A stretch of DNA of 64,000 nt from positions 62,001 to 126,000 of the forward strand of contig NZ_LRUB01000027.1 of the NCBI RefSeq assembly GCF_001550065.1, written 5' to 3'. Below the pieces are notes generated by a model, which saw only the letters and a list, made by a program, of their open reading frames with translations, made no database searches and was not told the origin of the DNA. Made by a program: the position numbers and the translations under genes. Origin of the DNA: Kordiimonas lipolytica (lineage in GTDB: Bacteria > Pseudomonadota > Alphaproteobacteria > Sphingomonadales > Kordiimonadaceae). Below are positions 1 through 12,362 of the stretch, one piece after another. How positions within the stretch are numbered: the first letter of the stretch is position 1; each line of letters starts with the position of its first letter.

Positions 1-1209
<1,209 letters not shown>

Positions 1210-1226
1210 AGGGAAACCGGTAAACC

Positions 1227-1586
1227 ATGCGCCTATTGCCAGCACTGTTGATCCTGCTCCTGAGCCTTTCCGCGCGCGCCGAGGAAAGCTTCATCGACGG
1301 ATTCCCGGATGTACCCATGTTACCGGTGATTCGTTCCATTGAGGGTGAACCCGTTGTGTTCGACACCCCCGGCGGGACAGTGGCGGAAGCAACCTTGATG
1401 CTTGAAGGCACCGCCGCCAAAGCCATGGAATCATACAGGGAATCGCTGACCGCCCTTGGCTGGACATGTGACAATCCAACAACCGCAATGCATTGCTGGC
1501 GCGAAGAGAATCGGCTCACCTTCAAACATCCTGCCAACAATGAAGCCGGTGACCGGCTTATCTTGCGCCTCGAACCCAAGCAGTGA
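1227..1586 (+). CDS. Small exported protein of unknown function
   Basis: This is a 119-residue protein with a clear Sec signal peptide (MRLLPALLILLLSLSARAEE, predicted cleavage after ARA). The mature part is about 100 residues, with two cysteines (CDNP and HCWR, about eleven residues apart) that could form a disulfide in the periplasm. No family is recognised. It starts 17 bases after mutM and is probably co-transcribed with it, although nothing ties its role to DNA repair. Codon use matches its neighbours, which supports a real gene. Confidence 0.75.
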   Translation: MRLLPALLILLLSLSARAEESFIDGFPDVPMLPVIRSIEGEPVVFDTPGGTVAEATLMLEGTAAKAMESYRESLTALGWTCDNPTTAMHCWREENRLTFKHPANNEAGDRLILRLEPKQ

Positions 1587-1690
1587 CGAAATATGGGGCG
1601 CTACACCCCATTCCCGATAAAGGTCTTTTCAAATGGCTTCGAGGGCAGTAGGAGTCTCAGCCACAGATCAGAGCAATAGAAGGCTGAAAG

Positions 1691-2467
1691 ATGACTTTCG
1701 AAACCATTCTGCTGGACAAGCAAGAAGGCGTGGGGCTGATCACGCTTAACCGCCCCGATGCACTTAACGCGCTGAACAGCAAACTGCTGCAGGAACTGGG
1801 GGAAGCGCTGCTCGCGCTCGACGCAGACGCCGAAATTGGCGCCATTGTTGTCACCGGCAGCGAAAAAGCTTTTGCGGCTGGCGCCGACATCAAGGAGATG
1901 TCGAGCCGGTCATTCGCAGAAGTCCTGAAAATGGATATGTTTGCTGAAATCAACAATGTGTTTGCCCGTGTGCGCAAACCTGTGATCGCGGCAGTATCGG
2001 GGTATGCCCTTGGCGGCGGCTGTGAAATCGCCATGGCGTGTGATTTCATTATCGCCGCAGAGAACGCCAAGTTCGGCCAGCCCGAAATCAAGTTGGGTGT
2101 TATTCCCGGCATTGGCGGCTCTCAGCGCCTGACGCGCCTCGTGGGCAAATCCAAGGCCATGGACATGATGCTGACAGGTCGCATGATGGATGCGTCCGAG
2201 GCTGAACGGTCCGGTCTTGTCAGCCGTGTGCTGCCAACCGAAGACATGCTCGATAGCGCCATGGAAGTGGCATCATCGATCGCGGACCTCTCTGCGCCAA
2301 GCGTGGCACTGGCCAAGGAAGCCACCAACCGGGCGCTGGAAACAACGCTCGCGGAAGGGCTTCTGTTTGAACGCCGGGCGTTCCATTCGCTGTTCGCGAC
2401 AGAGGACCAGAAAGAAGGCATGAATGCCTTTATCGAGAAACGCCAGCCGCAGTTTAAAAACTGCTAG
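1691..2467 (+). CDS. Enoyl-CoA hydratase/isomerase family protein
   Basis: This is a 258-residue crotonase-fold enzyme, the normal length for short-chain enoyl-CoA hydratase of fatty-acid beta-oxidation. Visible motifs are [14 protein letters not shown] near the N-terminus, the CoA/oxyanion-hole segment AAGADIKEM (about 57-65), the glycine-rich [15 protein letters not shown] (about 104-118) with the first catalytic Glu, and [20 protein letters not shown] with the second. Both glutamates of true hydratases appear to be present, which fits hydration of trans-2-enoyl-CoA rather than isomerase-only activity. The gene stands alone between the exported protein and rpsT. This position next to rpsT-dnaA is common in alphaproteobacteria. 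Confidence 0.93.
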   Translation: MTFETILLDKQEGVGLITLNRPDALNALNSKLLQELGEALLALDADAEIGAIVVTGSEKAFAAGADIKEMSSRSFAEVLKMDMFAEINNVFARVRKPVIAAVSGYALGGGCEIAMACDFIIAAENAKFGQPEIKLGVIPGIGGSQRLTRLVGKSKAMDMMLTGRMMDASEAERSGLVSRVLPTEDMLDSAMEVASSIADLSAPSVALAKEATNRALETTLAEGLLFERRAFHSLFATEDQKEGMNAFIEKRQPQFKNC

Positions 2468-2501
2468 GGCGTAAATCGGCGAGAAAACTGGGCCTAGCCT
2501 A

Positions 2502-2530
2502 TTGACTGGGGCCAATATCGGGTATATAGA
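2502..2530 (+). promoter_or_regulatory. Sigma70-type promoter for rpsT
   Basis: TTGACT at 2502-2507 and TATAGA at 2525-2530 are separated by exactly 17 bases. The pair lies 120 bases upstream of the rpsT start, just after the enoyl-CoA hydratase stop. Box sequences and spacing are close to the housekeeping consensus, as expected for a highly expressed ribosomal-protein gene. Confidence 0.7.
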
Positions 2531-2650
2531 CCCGACCTCGAATTAACTGGCGGACGCGGCCATAAGGGAACGCGGCCCCGATTGAACAAAGAAAGCAAGG
2601 ACTGAAGCGCTGGACGGTTTTTGGAGCGCGGTCCGAAAAAGGTAGAAGAA

Positions 2651-2914
2651 ATGGCAAATTCTGCACAAGCCAAGAAACGCATTCGTCAGAACGAACGTCG
2701 TCGCTTGATCAACAAATCCCGCGTAAGCCGCATCCGCACTTTCGTGCGCAAGGTTGAAGAAGCAATTGCTTCCGGCGACAAATCGGCAGCTGGTGACGCC
2801 CTCAAGGCCGCTCAGCCAGAAATCATGCGCGGTGTGACGAAAGGCGTTATTCACAAGAAAACGGCTTCCCGCAAAGTTTCCCGTCTGTCCGCTCGCGTTA
2901 AAGCGCTCGCATAA
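2651..2914 (+). CDS. rpsT: 30S ribosomal protein S20
   Basis: S20 is a small helical protein that binds 16S rRNA in the body of the 30S subunit. The 87-residue product begins [18 protein letters not shown] and is very rich in Lys, Arg and Ala, with the typical ending [18 protein letters not shown]. An upstream in-frame ATG at 2621 would add ten residues, but the conserved MANS start lies at 2651 behind a GTAGAAG ribosome site. It has its own promoter and its own terminator, so it is a monocistronic unit just upstream of dnaA. Confidence 0.97.
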   Translation: MANSAQAKKRIRQNERRRLINKSRVSRIRTFVRKVEEAIASGDKSAAGDALKAAQPEIMRGVTKGVIHKKTASRKVSRLSARVKALA

Positions 2915-2970
2915 GGACAGCGTCTGGCGCGACCCGATTCGCTGCCGACAGGAAAAAGAATCCGATCTAA

Positions 2971-2999
2971 GCCACGCCATCCCGGCGTGGCTTTTTTTC
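2971..2999 (+). terminator. Rho-independent terminator after rpsT
   Basis: A perfect 8-bp stem (GCCACGCC at 2971-2978 with GGCGTGGC at 2984-2991) closes a five-base loop. It is followed at once by a run of seven T. Confidence 0.93.
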
Positions 3000-3470
3000 A
3001 TTTTTGCAGAGCTCTCCGGGAACAAAAAGAGCACATCATTCAGGTCAATTTTAGTCGAATCAAGATGTTGTATGCCGCTCTGATTCACGCCATAGGGCTG
3101 TGAAGAATCTTTGTGTCAAGCGATAGATTCAGTTGCTGGGGCAAGACCCCAGATGTATCTTCCAGTCTTACGCGATGGGCCAGCCGGGCAACCAACCATC
3201 CCAATTTGGGAGCCGCCCGAATGTGGTTCAGGCCTGACAACCGGAGAGACCTGCCAGGGATCTCGAAGGGGGCTGGGATCACGCCGTCGCACTTGAAAAT
3301 AACAGATCGGGACCATGGACCTGACTGGCGCTTTGCTGGAGAGGCAGGAGCAGTTGTGTCAGCATCAGGTTTATTGTGAGAATTGTCACTAAAGAGGTCC
3401 GGGCATTGGGCATTGTGCCGAGAGTAGTAAGGGGTTAGGTCGCCCGATGGCTGATAGGGAGAGCGATAAA
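3000..3470. other. Non-coding gap between rpsT and dnaA
   Basis: About 450 bases without a convincing gene; the short open frames here lack ribosome sites and family resemblance. I looked for DnaA boxes (TTATCCACA and close variants), an AT-rich unwinding element and CtrA-type TTAA-N7-TTAA sites and saw none. The region must hold the dnaA promoter, but I cannot point to it. It does not look like an origin of replication. Confidence 0.5.
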
Positions 3471-4859
3471 ATGGGGGCTTCTAGGGGGGCTGCATCCGCT
3501 ATGGACGCAAACTTTGCCGCGTCGCCGTGGCCAAAGGTTTGCGACAAATTCAAGCATGAATTCGGCCAACACGCCTATACTACCTGGCTGGGGCAGCTGG
3601 GCTATCAGGGCGTGGACAGCGGCACGGTAGAGCTGACCGCACCAACAAAATTCGTCCGCGACTGGATCACCCGGCATTACGCGCCGCGGCTGAAGGACTA
3701 TTTTCTTGCGGAAGATCCACGCATCAAGGGGTTGTCGATCCGTCTGGCAGCGCGTCAGGCCGCAGCTGGTGCAAGACCGGCTGAGCGCGCACCCGTTAGC
3801 CCAGTGGAGGTGGACCCTTCCACCGGCGCAGACGAAAGCGCCGCACTTGACCCCAAGTACACCTTTGACAGCTTCGTTGTCGGCAAATCGAACGAGCTGG
3901 CGTACGCCGCAGCAAAACGCATTGCCGAATCGGGCGAGGTGACCTTCAATCCACTGTTCCTGCATGGCGGCGTGGGGCTTGGTAAAACCCACCTGATGCA
4001 TGCCATCGCCTGGGAAGTGAAGCGCCAGAACCCAACCAAGCGCGTGGTCTATATCTCGGCGGAAAAATTCATGTTCGAATTTATCGCCGCGCTCCGTTTC
4101 AAGGACACCCACGCCTTCAAACAGAAGTTCCGCGCCGTGGACCTTCTGATGGTTGATGACGTTCAGTTCATCGCCAACAAGGAAAGCACGCAGGAAGAAT
4201 TTTTCCATACCTTCAACGCGCTCGTAGACAACCGCTGTCAGGTGGTGATCACCGCCGACCGGTCGCCAACCGACCTTGAAGGCATCCAGGAACGCATCAT
4301 CAGCCGCCTGGGCTGGGGCCTGGTGGCCGACATCCACCCGACCGACTATGAACTCAGGCTCGGCATCCTCCAGTCGAAAGCCGAGCAGGCAGAGAGCGTG
4401 ATCGTGCCCGCCGAGGTGCTTGAGTTCCTAGCCCGCCGCATCACGTCGAACGTGCGCGAGCTTGAAGGCGCGCTTAACCGCGTGATGGCCTACGCAACGC
4501 TTGTGGGCCGCCCAATCACCATGGATATGACCCGCGACGTGCTGCAGGACCTGATCCGCGCCAACGACCGCAAGCTGACGATCGATGAGATCCAGCGCGC
4601 CGTGGCCGACTATTTCAATCTGCGCCTTGCCGAAATGCTTTCCGAGCGCCGCGCCCGCAACATCGCACGCCCGCGCCAGGTGGCCATGTATCTGTCGAAA
4701 CAGCTCACGAGCCGGTCCTTGCCGGAAATCGGACGCCGGTTTGGCGGTCGTGACCATACAACGGTGATGCATGCGGTCCGGAAGATCGAAGACCTGCGCC
4801 GCGACGACAGCCAGCTGGACGACGATATCTCGCGCCTGACCCGCCTTCTCGAAGGCTAG
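3471..4859 (+). CDS. dnaA: Chromosomal replication initiator protein DnaA
   Basis: DnaA is the AAA+ ATPase that binds DnaA boxes and opens oriC. Domain I is the KFKHEFGQHAYTTWLGQL region. A short variable linker follows. The AAA+ domain begins at PKYTFDSFVVGKSN, with Walker A GGVGLGKTHL and Walker B LLMVDDVQFI. Domain IV ends with the DnaA-box-binding signature GGRDHTTVMHAVRKIE. An upstream ATG at 3447 would give 470 residues. I prefer 3471 (462 residues) because AGGGAGAG at 3456-3463 sits seven bases before it, while 3447 has no well-spaced site. The gene is complete, and no box cluster is visible next to it. Confidence 0.96.
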   Translation: MGASRGAASAMDANFAASPWPKVCDKFKHEFGQHAYTTWLGQLGYQGVDSGTVELTAPTKFVRDWITRHYAPRLKDYFLAEDPRIKGLSIRLAARQAAAGARPAERAPVSPVEVDPSTGADESAALDPKYTFDSFVVGKSNELAYAAAKRIAESGEVTFNPLFLHGGVGLGKTHLMHAIAWEVKRQNPTKRVVYISAEKFMFEFIAALRFKDTHAFKQKFRAVDLLMVDDVQFIANKESTQEEFFHTFNALVDNRCQVVITADRSPTDLEGIQERIISRLGWGLVADIHPTDYELRLGILQSKAEQAESVIVPAEVLEFLARRITSNVRELEGALNRVMAYATLVGRPITMDMTRDVLQDLIRANDRKLTIDEIQRAVADYFNLRLAEMLSERRARNIARPRQVAMYLSKQLTSRSLPEIGRRFGGRDHTTVMHAVRKIEDLRRDDSQLDDDISRLTRLLEG

Positions 4860-4988
4860 ACCGTCGGCCTGACGGCCAAAATGGACGCAAAAAGTACGAA
4901 AGGGCCCCGATGGGCCCGTTAATTTTTGAGCCCAGCCCCTATATCCCCTTCAAAATCCCATCAATATATTTCGACACATGGACCGCGT

Positions 4989-6389
4989 ATGCCACGGAAC
5001 ATCTGCCTGATCTTTACCTTTTTTTCCCTCATCGCCACCTCTCCCACTTCTGCATCCACCGAATCCCCCTGGCGCCTTCAACGCGCAATCGGCACACCCG
5101 ACTGGCTGACAGTTTCCGGCGAACACCGCCAGCGCCTTGAGCTGGTAAACGGGCAGTTCCGCCCGGGTCGCACTGGCAATGACCAGGCCCTGATGATGCG
5201 GACCCTGATCCACGCCGTTGCCGGCCGCGGCCCATTCAAGGTCGGGCTGGAACTGGGCGACAGCCGGGTCTATTTCAACAGCAGTGACACGCCCATTGGC
5301 GGCGCAGACGTCAACACCGCAGACATTGTTCAGGCCTACCTCAGCGCTGAGACAGACAGCCTGTTCGGCACCGACACAAAAGCCATACTGAAGCTGGGCC
5401 GCCAGACCTTGAACCTGGGCAGCGGGCGGCAGGTGTTTCGCCCTGGATACAGGAACGTGGTGCGGCCACTGACCGGCGCTTACCTCCGGCTGGACACCGC
5501 AAATGGAGACGAGCTTCACGCCTTCTACAGCGTGCCAGTATCAACCCTGCCAAACGACCGGAATGCCATCCTTGATAACGGCCATGCCTTCGATAAGGAA
5601 CTTTGGCAGCAGCGTTTCTTCGGCCTGCATTACCGGCGTGCTAATTTGCTTGGCGGTATCGCGCCGGACCTCTGGGGCGAGGCATACCTTTACGGCTTCC
5701 GCCAGGACGACCGCGAAAGCGCACAAACCCCTGACCGGCGGGTCACCGACATTGGCGGGCGGTTGTTCCGCGCACCCGCGTCCGGCGAGTGGGATATGGA
5801 CGTGGAAGCCTCCTGGCGCTTTGGTGACCAGCTGGCTTCGGCCCTACCCGGAGAGACGGAAAGCCTGGACGTAAGCGCCAACATGCTGTTCGCAGCTGTC
5901 GGCTACACGTTTGAGACCGTCGCAGCCCCACGGCTGGCGCTTGAATATTTCGTCACCGGCGGGGACGACGACCCAGCTGACGCCACCTATGGCCGCTACG
6001 AACGCTATTTCAGCGACCGGCGCCGCGATCTTGGCAACACAGGTATCTTTGGCCCGCTCAATGCCGTGAACCAGGAGCATATCCGCCTGAATAGCCGGAT
6101 GCACCTGTCGACAGACACCAGCCTGCAGGCCACCTATGCTGCGGCCTACCTGGCAAGCGGTACAGACACCTGGGACAGCACAGGGCTTCGGGACGCAAGC
6201 GGGGACAGCGGGGACTTCGTCGGCCACCTGATCGAGGGCACGCTACGCCACTGGCTGATCCCCGGAAGCCTTCACCTGGAGGCTGGCGGCTCCCTGTTTG
6301 TTTTCGGTGGGTTCACCAAAAATGTACCCGGCGGACCGGACGGCACCCGCGCGCTGTACGGCTTTGGTCAACTGACTTTCCACTTCTGA
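4989..6389 (+). CDS. Alginate-export-type outer-membrane channel protein
   Basis: The product is about 466 residues with a Sec signal peptide (MPRNICLIFTFFSLIATSPTSAS) and a body of alternating short hydrophobic and polar stretches typical of an outer-membrane beta-barrel ending in an aromatic residue (QLTFHF). Segments such as DWLTVSGEHRQRLE, LKLGRQTLNLGSGRQVFRPGYRN and RRYERYFSDRRRDLGN-like loops match my picture of the alginate_exp (PF13372) family, whose members export alginate or import small solutes. An in-frame ATG at 4926 would precede the signal peptide by 21 residues and is unlikely. No polysaccharide genes lie nearby, so the substrate cannot be told from context. It is a single-gene unit with its own terminator. 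Confidence 0.75.
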   Translation: MPRNICLIFTFFSLIATSPTSASTESPWRLQRAIGTPDWLTVSGEHRQRLELVNGQFRPGRTGNDQALMMRTLIHAVAGRGPFKVGLELGDSRVYFNSSDTPIGGADVNTADIVQAYLSAETDSLFGTDTKAILKLGRQTLNLGSGRQVFRPGYRNVVRPLTGAYLRLDTANGDELHAFYSVPVSTLPNDRNAILDNGHAFDKELWQQRFFGLHYRRANLLGGIAPDLWGEAYLYGFRQDDRESAQTPDRRVTDIGGRLFRAPASGEWDMDVEASWRFGDQLASALPGETESLDVSANMLFAAVGYTFETVAAPRLALEYFVTGGDDDPADATYGRYERYFSDRRRDLGNTGIFGPLNAVNQEHIRLNSRMHLSTDTSLQATYAAAYLASGTDTWDSTGLRDASGDSGDFVGHLIEGTLRHWLIPGSLHLEAGGSLFVFGGFTKNVPGGPDGTRALYGFGQLTFHF

Positions 6390-6484
6390 TCAGGACGCCT
6401 GCCAGAGCGATTTTTTCCGCCTTGCCACGTCTGCCGGAATGGGGCTTGCGACTCGGCAGTTTTCCTTCGATTCCAAACCACAAA

Positions 6485-6509
6485 AAAAAGCGCCTTTTGG
6501 GCGCTTTTT
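6485..6509 (+). terminator. Rho-independent terminator before dnaN
   Basis: AAAAAGCGCC (6485-6494) and GGCGCTTTTT (6500-6509) form a perfect 10-bp inverted repeat with a five-base loop and flanking A and T tracts. It can work in either direction. It closes the outer-membrane channel gene. Confidence 0.9.
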
Positions 6510-6720
6510 CGTTTGGTTTAAGGCTGAAAATCGCTATTGTTCCTAAAGACACAAATCCTCATCCAGTAGGGTGTTGAAATCACCCGTCCCTGACCCGGAT
6601 TTTAAGCATGAAATTCCGGCACGGGGGCACCGACTCGATTTCACCACCGGGAACTGGATGAGAGGGGAGCGCCCCAGCCGCGAGGCGGGGTTAATAAAGT
6701 TAGGCAAGAAGAATATTTCC

Positions 6721-7836
6721 ATGAAAGTCACCATCGAACGGAATTCACTTTTGAAAACGCTGGGACACGTGCAGTCGGTGGTCGAGCGCCGCAACACGAT
6801 CCCTATTCTGTCGAACGTGATGGTCGAGGCTGAAGGCGACATGGTCTCGATGACAGCAACCGACCTCGATATCGCGATTATCGAGCGCGTATCCGCGAGT
6901 GTTCAGCAACCGGGCTCCACCACGATCCCGGCGCACACGCTGTTTGACATCGTGCGTAAACTGCCAGACGGCAGCGAGGTTGAACTGACACTTGAGGAAG
7001 GCGAGCGCCTGGTGGTGAAAGCTGGCCGGTCCCGCTTTACGCTGGCGTGCCTCGACAAGGAAGATTTCCCGGTCATGAACGACGGCGACATGCCGCACCG
7101 TTTCGACCTGGCCGCCGAAGAGCTGAAGCGCCTCATCGACAAGGCCCGCTTCGCCATCTCGACCGAAGAAACACGCTACTATCTGAACGGTATCTACCTG
7201 CATGTGGCCAACAGTGAAGACGGCCAGCGCCTGCGCGCCGTCGCCACAGATGGTCACCGCCTTGCGCAGGTTGAACAGGAGGTGCCAGACGGCGCTGCCG
7301 GCATGCCGGGCATCATTATCCCGCGCAAGACCGTTGGCGAAGTCAGGAAGTTGATCGACGAATTTGAAGGCAATGTGAATGTGTCCCTGTCGGACACCAA
7401 AATCCGCTTCTCGTTCGACGGCGCCGTGATCACCTCCAAGCTGATCGACGGCACGTTCCCGGACTACAGCCGTGTGATCCCGGAAGGCAACGACAAGATG
7501 CTGGAAATGGACTGCCGCCTGTTTGCAGAGGCAACAGACCGGGTTTCCACCATCAGTTCCGACAAGACGCGCTCTGTGAAGCTGTCGCTTGGCCAGGACC
7601 AGTTGACCCTGTCGGTCAACAGCCCGGACAGCGGTACGGCAACGGAAGAGCTGGCGGCTTCATACGGCTCCGACCCGCTCGAGATCGGCTTCAACAGCCG
7701 CTATCTTCTCGACATCCTGGCGCAGATCGAAGGTGAGACCGTACAGGTGTTCCTCGCGGACCCATCCGCACCGACTGTTCTGAAGGATATGATCGACGAA
7801 GGCGCGCTCTATGTCCTGATGCCGATGCGGGTCTAA
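6721..7836 (+). CDS. dnaN: DNA polymerase III sliding clamp (beta subunit)
   Basis: DnaN is the ring-shaped clamp that tethers DNA polymerase III. The product is 371 residues, the normal length. It begins MKVTIERNSLLKTLGHVQSVVERRNTIPI-type sequence and ends with the conserved YVLMPMRV. An in-frame ATG exists at 6571 but would add 50 residues of no family resemblance. The ATG at 6721 fits the family start. It is followed by recF after a short gap, forming the usual dnaN-recF-gyrB run. Here dnaA is separated from that run by a channel gene and a terminator. Confidence 0.97.
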   Translation: MKVTIERNSLLKTLGHVQSVVERRNTIPILSNVMVEAEGDMVSMTATDLDIAIIERVSASVQQPGSTTIPAHTLFDIVRKLPDGSEVELTLEEGERLVVKAGRSRFTLACLDKEDFPVMNDGDMPHRFDLAAEELKRLIDKARFAISTEETRYYLNGIYLHVANSEDGQRLRAVATDGHRLAQVEQEVPDGAAGMPGIIIPRKTVGEVRKLIDEFEGNVNVSLSDTKIRFSFDGAVITSKLIDGTFPDYSRVIPEGNDKMLEMDCRLFAEATDRVSTISSDKTRSVKLSLGQDQLTLSVNSPDSGTATEELAASYGSDPLEIGFNSRYLLDILAQIEGETVQVFLADPSAPTVLKDMIDEGALYVLMPMRV

Positions 7837-7933
7837 GGCCCCTTTGGTTCAGAGGCTTCAGGCCGGAAATGTTTGGGATTATTGGAAGACACGATGACCA
7901 ATGGGGTACATCTTAAATCGGCGGGGTTCAGCC

Positions 7934-9139
7934 ATGGCTGAACCAGCCCATGCCGTGGGTGAGGATGGCACAAGTCCTGCGCCCCAAAGCCATGGTGTCT
8001 TTGTCTCTTCCCTGATGCTGACGGATTTCCGGTCCTATAGCCGCACCAAGATCACGCCCACGGGGGACCACCCCCTGGTGGTGCTGGCGGGCCCCAATGG
8101 GGCCGGCAAAACGAATGTGCTGGAAGCCCTGAGCTATCTGGCGCCCGGCCGGGGCCTCAGGCGTGCGCCGCTTGACGAGGTCACCAGGCAGACAGCGCCA
8201 GGCCCCTGGGCCGTGGCTGCGACGCTGGCGCTGGAGGGCGACGATGTCCGCATCGGCACCGGGCTTGAGGGCAATATGGGCGAAGGGGCAACCCGCCGCC
8301 TGGTACGGATCGACGGGGAAGCGGTCTCGAGCACCAACCTGCTTGGCGACCGATGGTCGGTAACCTGGCTGACACCGCAGATGGACCGCCTTTTCATCGA
8401 AGGCCCGTCTGCGCGGCGCCGGTTTCTCGACCGCATGGTCCTTGGGCTCTACCCGGACCACAGCCGACAGGTCGGCGCCTATGAGCGGGTGATGCGCGAG
8501 CGTAACCGGCTTCTGTCGGATAAGGGCATGGGCGCGGACATGGCCTGGGTTTCGGCGCTGGAGACGCGGATGGCCGAACATGCTGTGGCTGTCGCGATCG
8601 CCCGGCTCGATTTCGCCGGGCAACTGGCGGGACAGCTGGAAGCGGCTGATGAAAGCCCCTTCCCGCGCGCGGAACTCGCGATCGACGGCTGGCTTGAGGG
8701 CCTGATCGCCGAAGGGATGGCAGCGGTGGAAGCGGAAAGCGCCTACCGCGAGAAATTGATGAGCCTCCGGGCGCGCGACGCCAGAAGCGGCCGCGCATCG
8801 GAAGGCGTACACAAGACGGACCTGATCGTCACCCATGCACCAAAGGGCATGCGCGGCGAACTATGTTCCACTGGTGAGCAGAAGGCGCTCCTTATCGCGC
8901 TTGTGCTCGCCAACGCGAAACTGCAGGCGGCCCAGAAGGGCCAGGCGCCGCTGATGCTGCTGGATGAAGTAGCTGCGCACCTGGACGAAAGCCGCCGCGA
9001 GGCGCTCTTTGAAGCGCTATCGAAGCTTGGCAGCCAATGCTGGCTGACAGGCACCGACCGGGAGCTTTTCACAGGGCTTGAGGGCCGGGCGGAATTTTTC
9101 GATGTGCGGGACGGCCAGATCCAGCCGCTGCACACATAA
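7934..9139 (+). CDS. recF: DNA replication and repair protein RecF
   Basis: RecF is an SMC-like ATPase that helps load RecA at gaps with RecO and RecR. The protein is 401 residues from the ATG at 7934. The in-frame ATG at 7901 would add eleven. The core starts SLMLTDFRSYS, followed by Walker A VVLAGPNGAGKTNVLEAL. The ABC-type signature STGEQKALLIALVLA and Walker B PLMLLDEVAAHLDE lie near the C-terminus. The N-terminal extension before LMLTDFRSY is somewhat longer than in enteric RecF. The gene is closely followed (21 bases) by gyrB. Confidence 0.95.
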   Translation: MAEPAHAVGEDGTSPAPQSHGVFVSSLMLTDFRSYSRTKITPTGDHPLVVLAGPNGAGKTNVLEALSYLAPGRGLRRAPLDEVTRQTAPGPWAVAATLALEGDDVRIGTGLEGNMGEGATRRLVRIDGEAVSSTNLLGDRWSVTWLTPQMDRLFIEGPSARRRFLDRMVLGLYPDHSRQVGAYERVMRERNRLLSDKGMGADMAWVSALETRMAEHAVAVAIARLDFAGQLAGQLEAADESPFPRAELAIDGWLEGLIAEGMAAVEAESAYREKLMSLRARDARSGRASEGVHKTDLIVTHAPKGMRGELCSTGEQKALLIALVLANAKLQAAQKGQAPLMLLDEVAAHLDESRREALFEALSKLGSQCWLTGTDRELFTGLEGRAEFFDVRDGQIQPLHT

Positions 9140-9145
9140 GGATAA

Positions 9146-11614
<2,469 letters not shown>

Positions 11615-11630
11615 GGCTGTGTGTCGTGTC

Positions 11631-11780
11631 TGTCGGCTGACACATAAAGTGAGACAATTGACACATAAAGTGAGACTGTGTGACGCATAAAGTGAGACAA
11701 AGTTTCGCAGAAAAAAGGCAGTTAGCGAGGAGCTAGCTGCCTTTCTTGTTTCTGGGGGTACCTACCCGGACATGTTTTGT
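11631..11780. repeat. IS-end-like repeat, copy A
   Basis: Three near-copies of the unit CACATAAAGTGAGAC (starting about 11641, 11662 and 11684) follow one another about 20-22 bases apart. They are followed by an 80-base block (11701-11780) with a 13-bp hairpin (AAAGGCAGTTAGC with GCTAGCTGCCTTT, one G-T pair). Read on the minus strand, the block encodes a peptide end like TKHVRVGTPRNKKGS and then a stop. Several short direct repeats at an end are typical of some transposons (IS21-like). No transposase gene is intact here. Confidence 0.6.
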
Positions 11781-11820
11781 AGAGAAATCCCCGACCGGGT
11801 ATTAAAAAACTCCCGACACC

Positions 11821-11927
11821 TGTCGGCTGACACATAAAGTGAGACAAGGTTTCGCAGAAAAGAGGCAGTTAGCGATCCGCTAGCTGCCTTTGTTGTTTCT
11901 GGAGGTACCTATCCAGACATGTTTGGT
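11821..11927. repeat. IS-end-like repeat, copy B
   Basis: The first 27 bases (11821-11847) are identical to 11631-11657 of copy A. The next 80 bases (11848-11927) match 11701-11780 at about 70 of 80 positions, including the hairpin. The second and third direct-repeat units of copy A are missing. The hairpin loops differ (GAGGA in A, GATCC in B) while the stems are kept. This suggests selection on the stem or a recent duplication. Confidence 0.6.
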
Positions 11928-12083
11928 GAAGATATTAACCTCCCCAACAAACACTGCCATTTCTAGAGCGAGAGCTTTCGTCCCAAGCGATAGAAATCCA
12001 CTGCTGCTTCGCTGAACAGCAGCAGGTGCATTAGACAGAGAGAATAATCTTTCCGTCTCTACCCCGCAGCGGTCGATACGCAC
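11880..12083 (-). pseudogene. Possible 3' remnant of an IS-encoded gene
   Basis: A 67-codon minus-strand frame ends with FTKHVWIGTSRNNKGS. A closely similar ending is found in the same relative place and strand in copy A of the repeat. The rest (for example FLSLGTKALALEMAVFVGEV) resembles no family I can name. The shared end suggests that both are truncated 3' ends of the same mobile gene rather than a functional small protein. It could equally be non-coding. Confidence 0.25.
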
Positions 12084-12362
12084 CTCTACCTGCGGAATAA
12101 AAGCAACATGTTCGCCCCAGCCTACACATCATTTTACTTTGTTTTCTATCGACCTTTTTGCAACAGATCATTACCGTAACCCCATAAATTATAATATTTT
12201 AAGGGATCAATATTCGACTCCTCACGAATCTCGCCCTATAAGATTGTTTGAACTCAAATAATTTAGCCTCACTGACTAGTCACCTGTATTTGAGTACCCG
12301 CACCTGCATAGGCCGGAGGCTATGCCGCACTTGTGCACAAAAATAAAACTGGGAGATACTTT
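12084..12362. other. AT-rich gap upstream of the TonB receptor
   Basis: The base composition is clearly more AT-rich than the surroundings (for example 12180-12260). The gap must contain the receptor promoter, and GGGAGA at 12351-12356 is its ribosome site. I cannot pick a -35/-10 pair with confidence, and no Fur-box-like palindrome was noticed. Confidence 0.4.
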
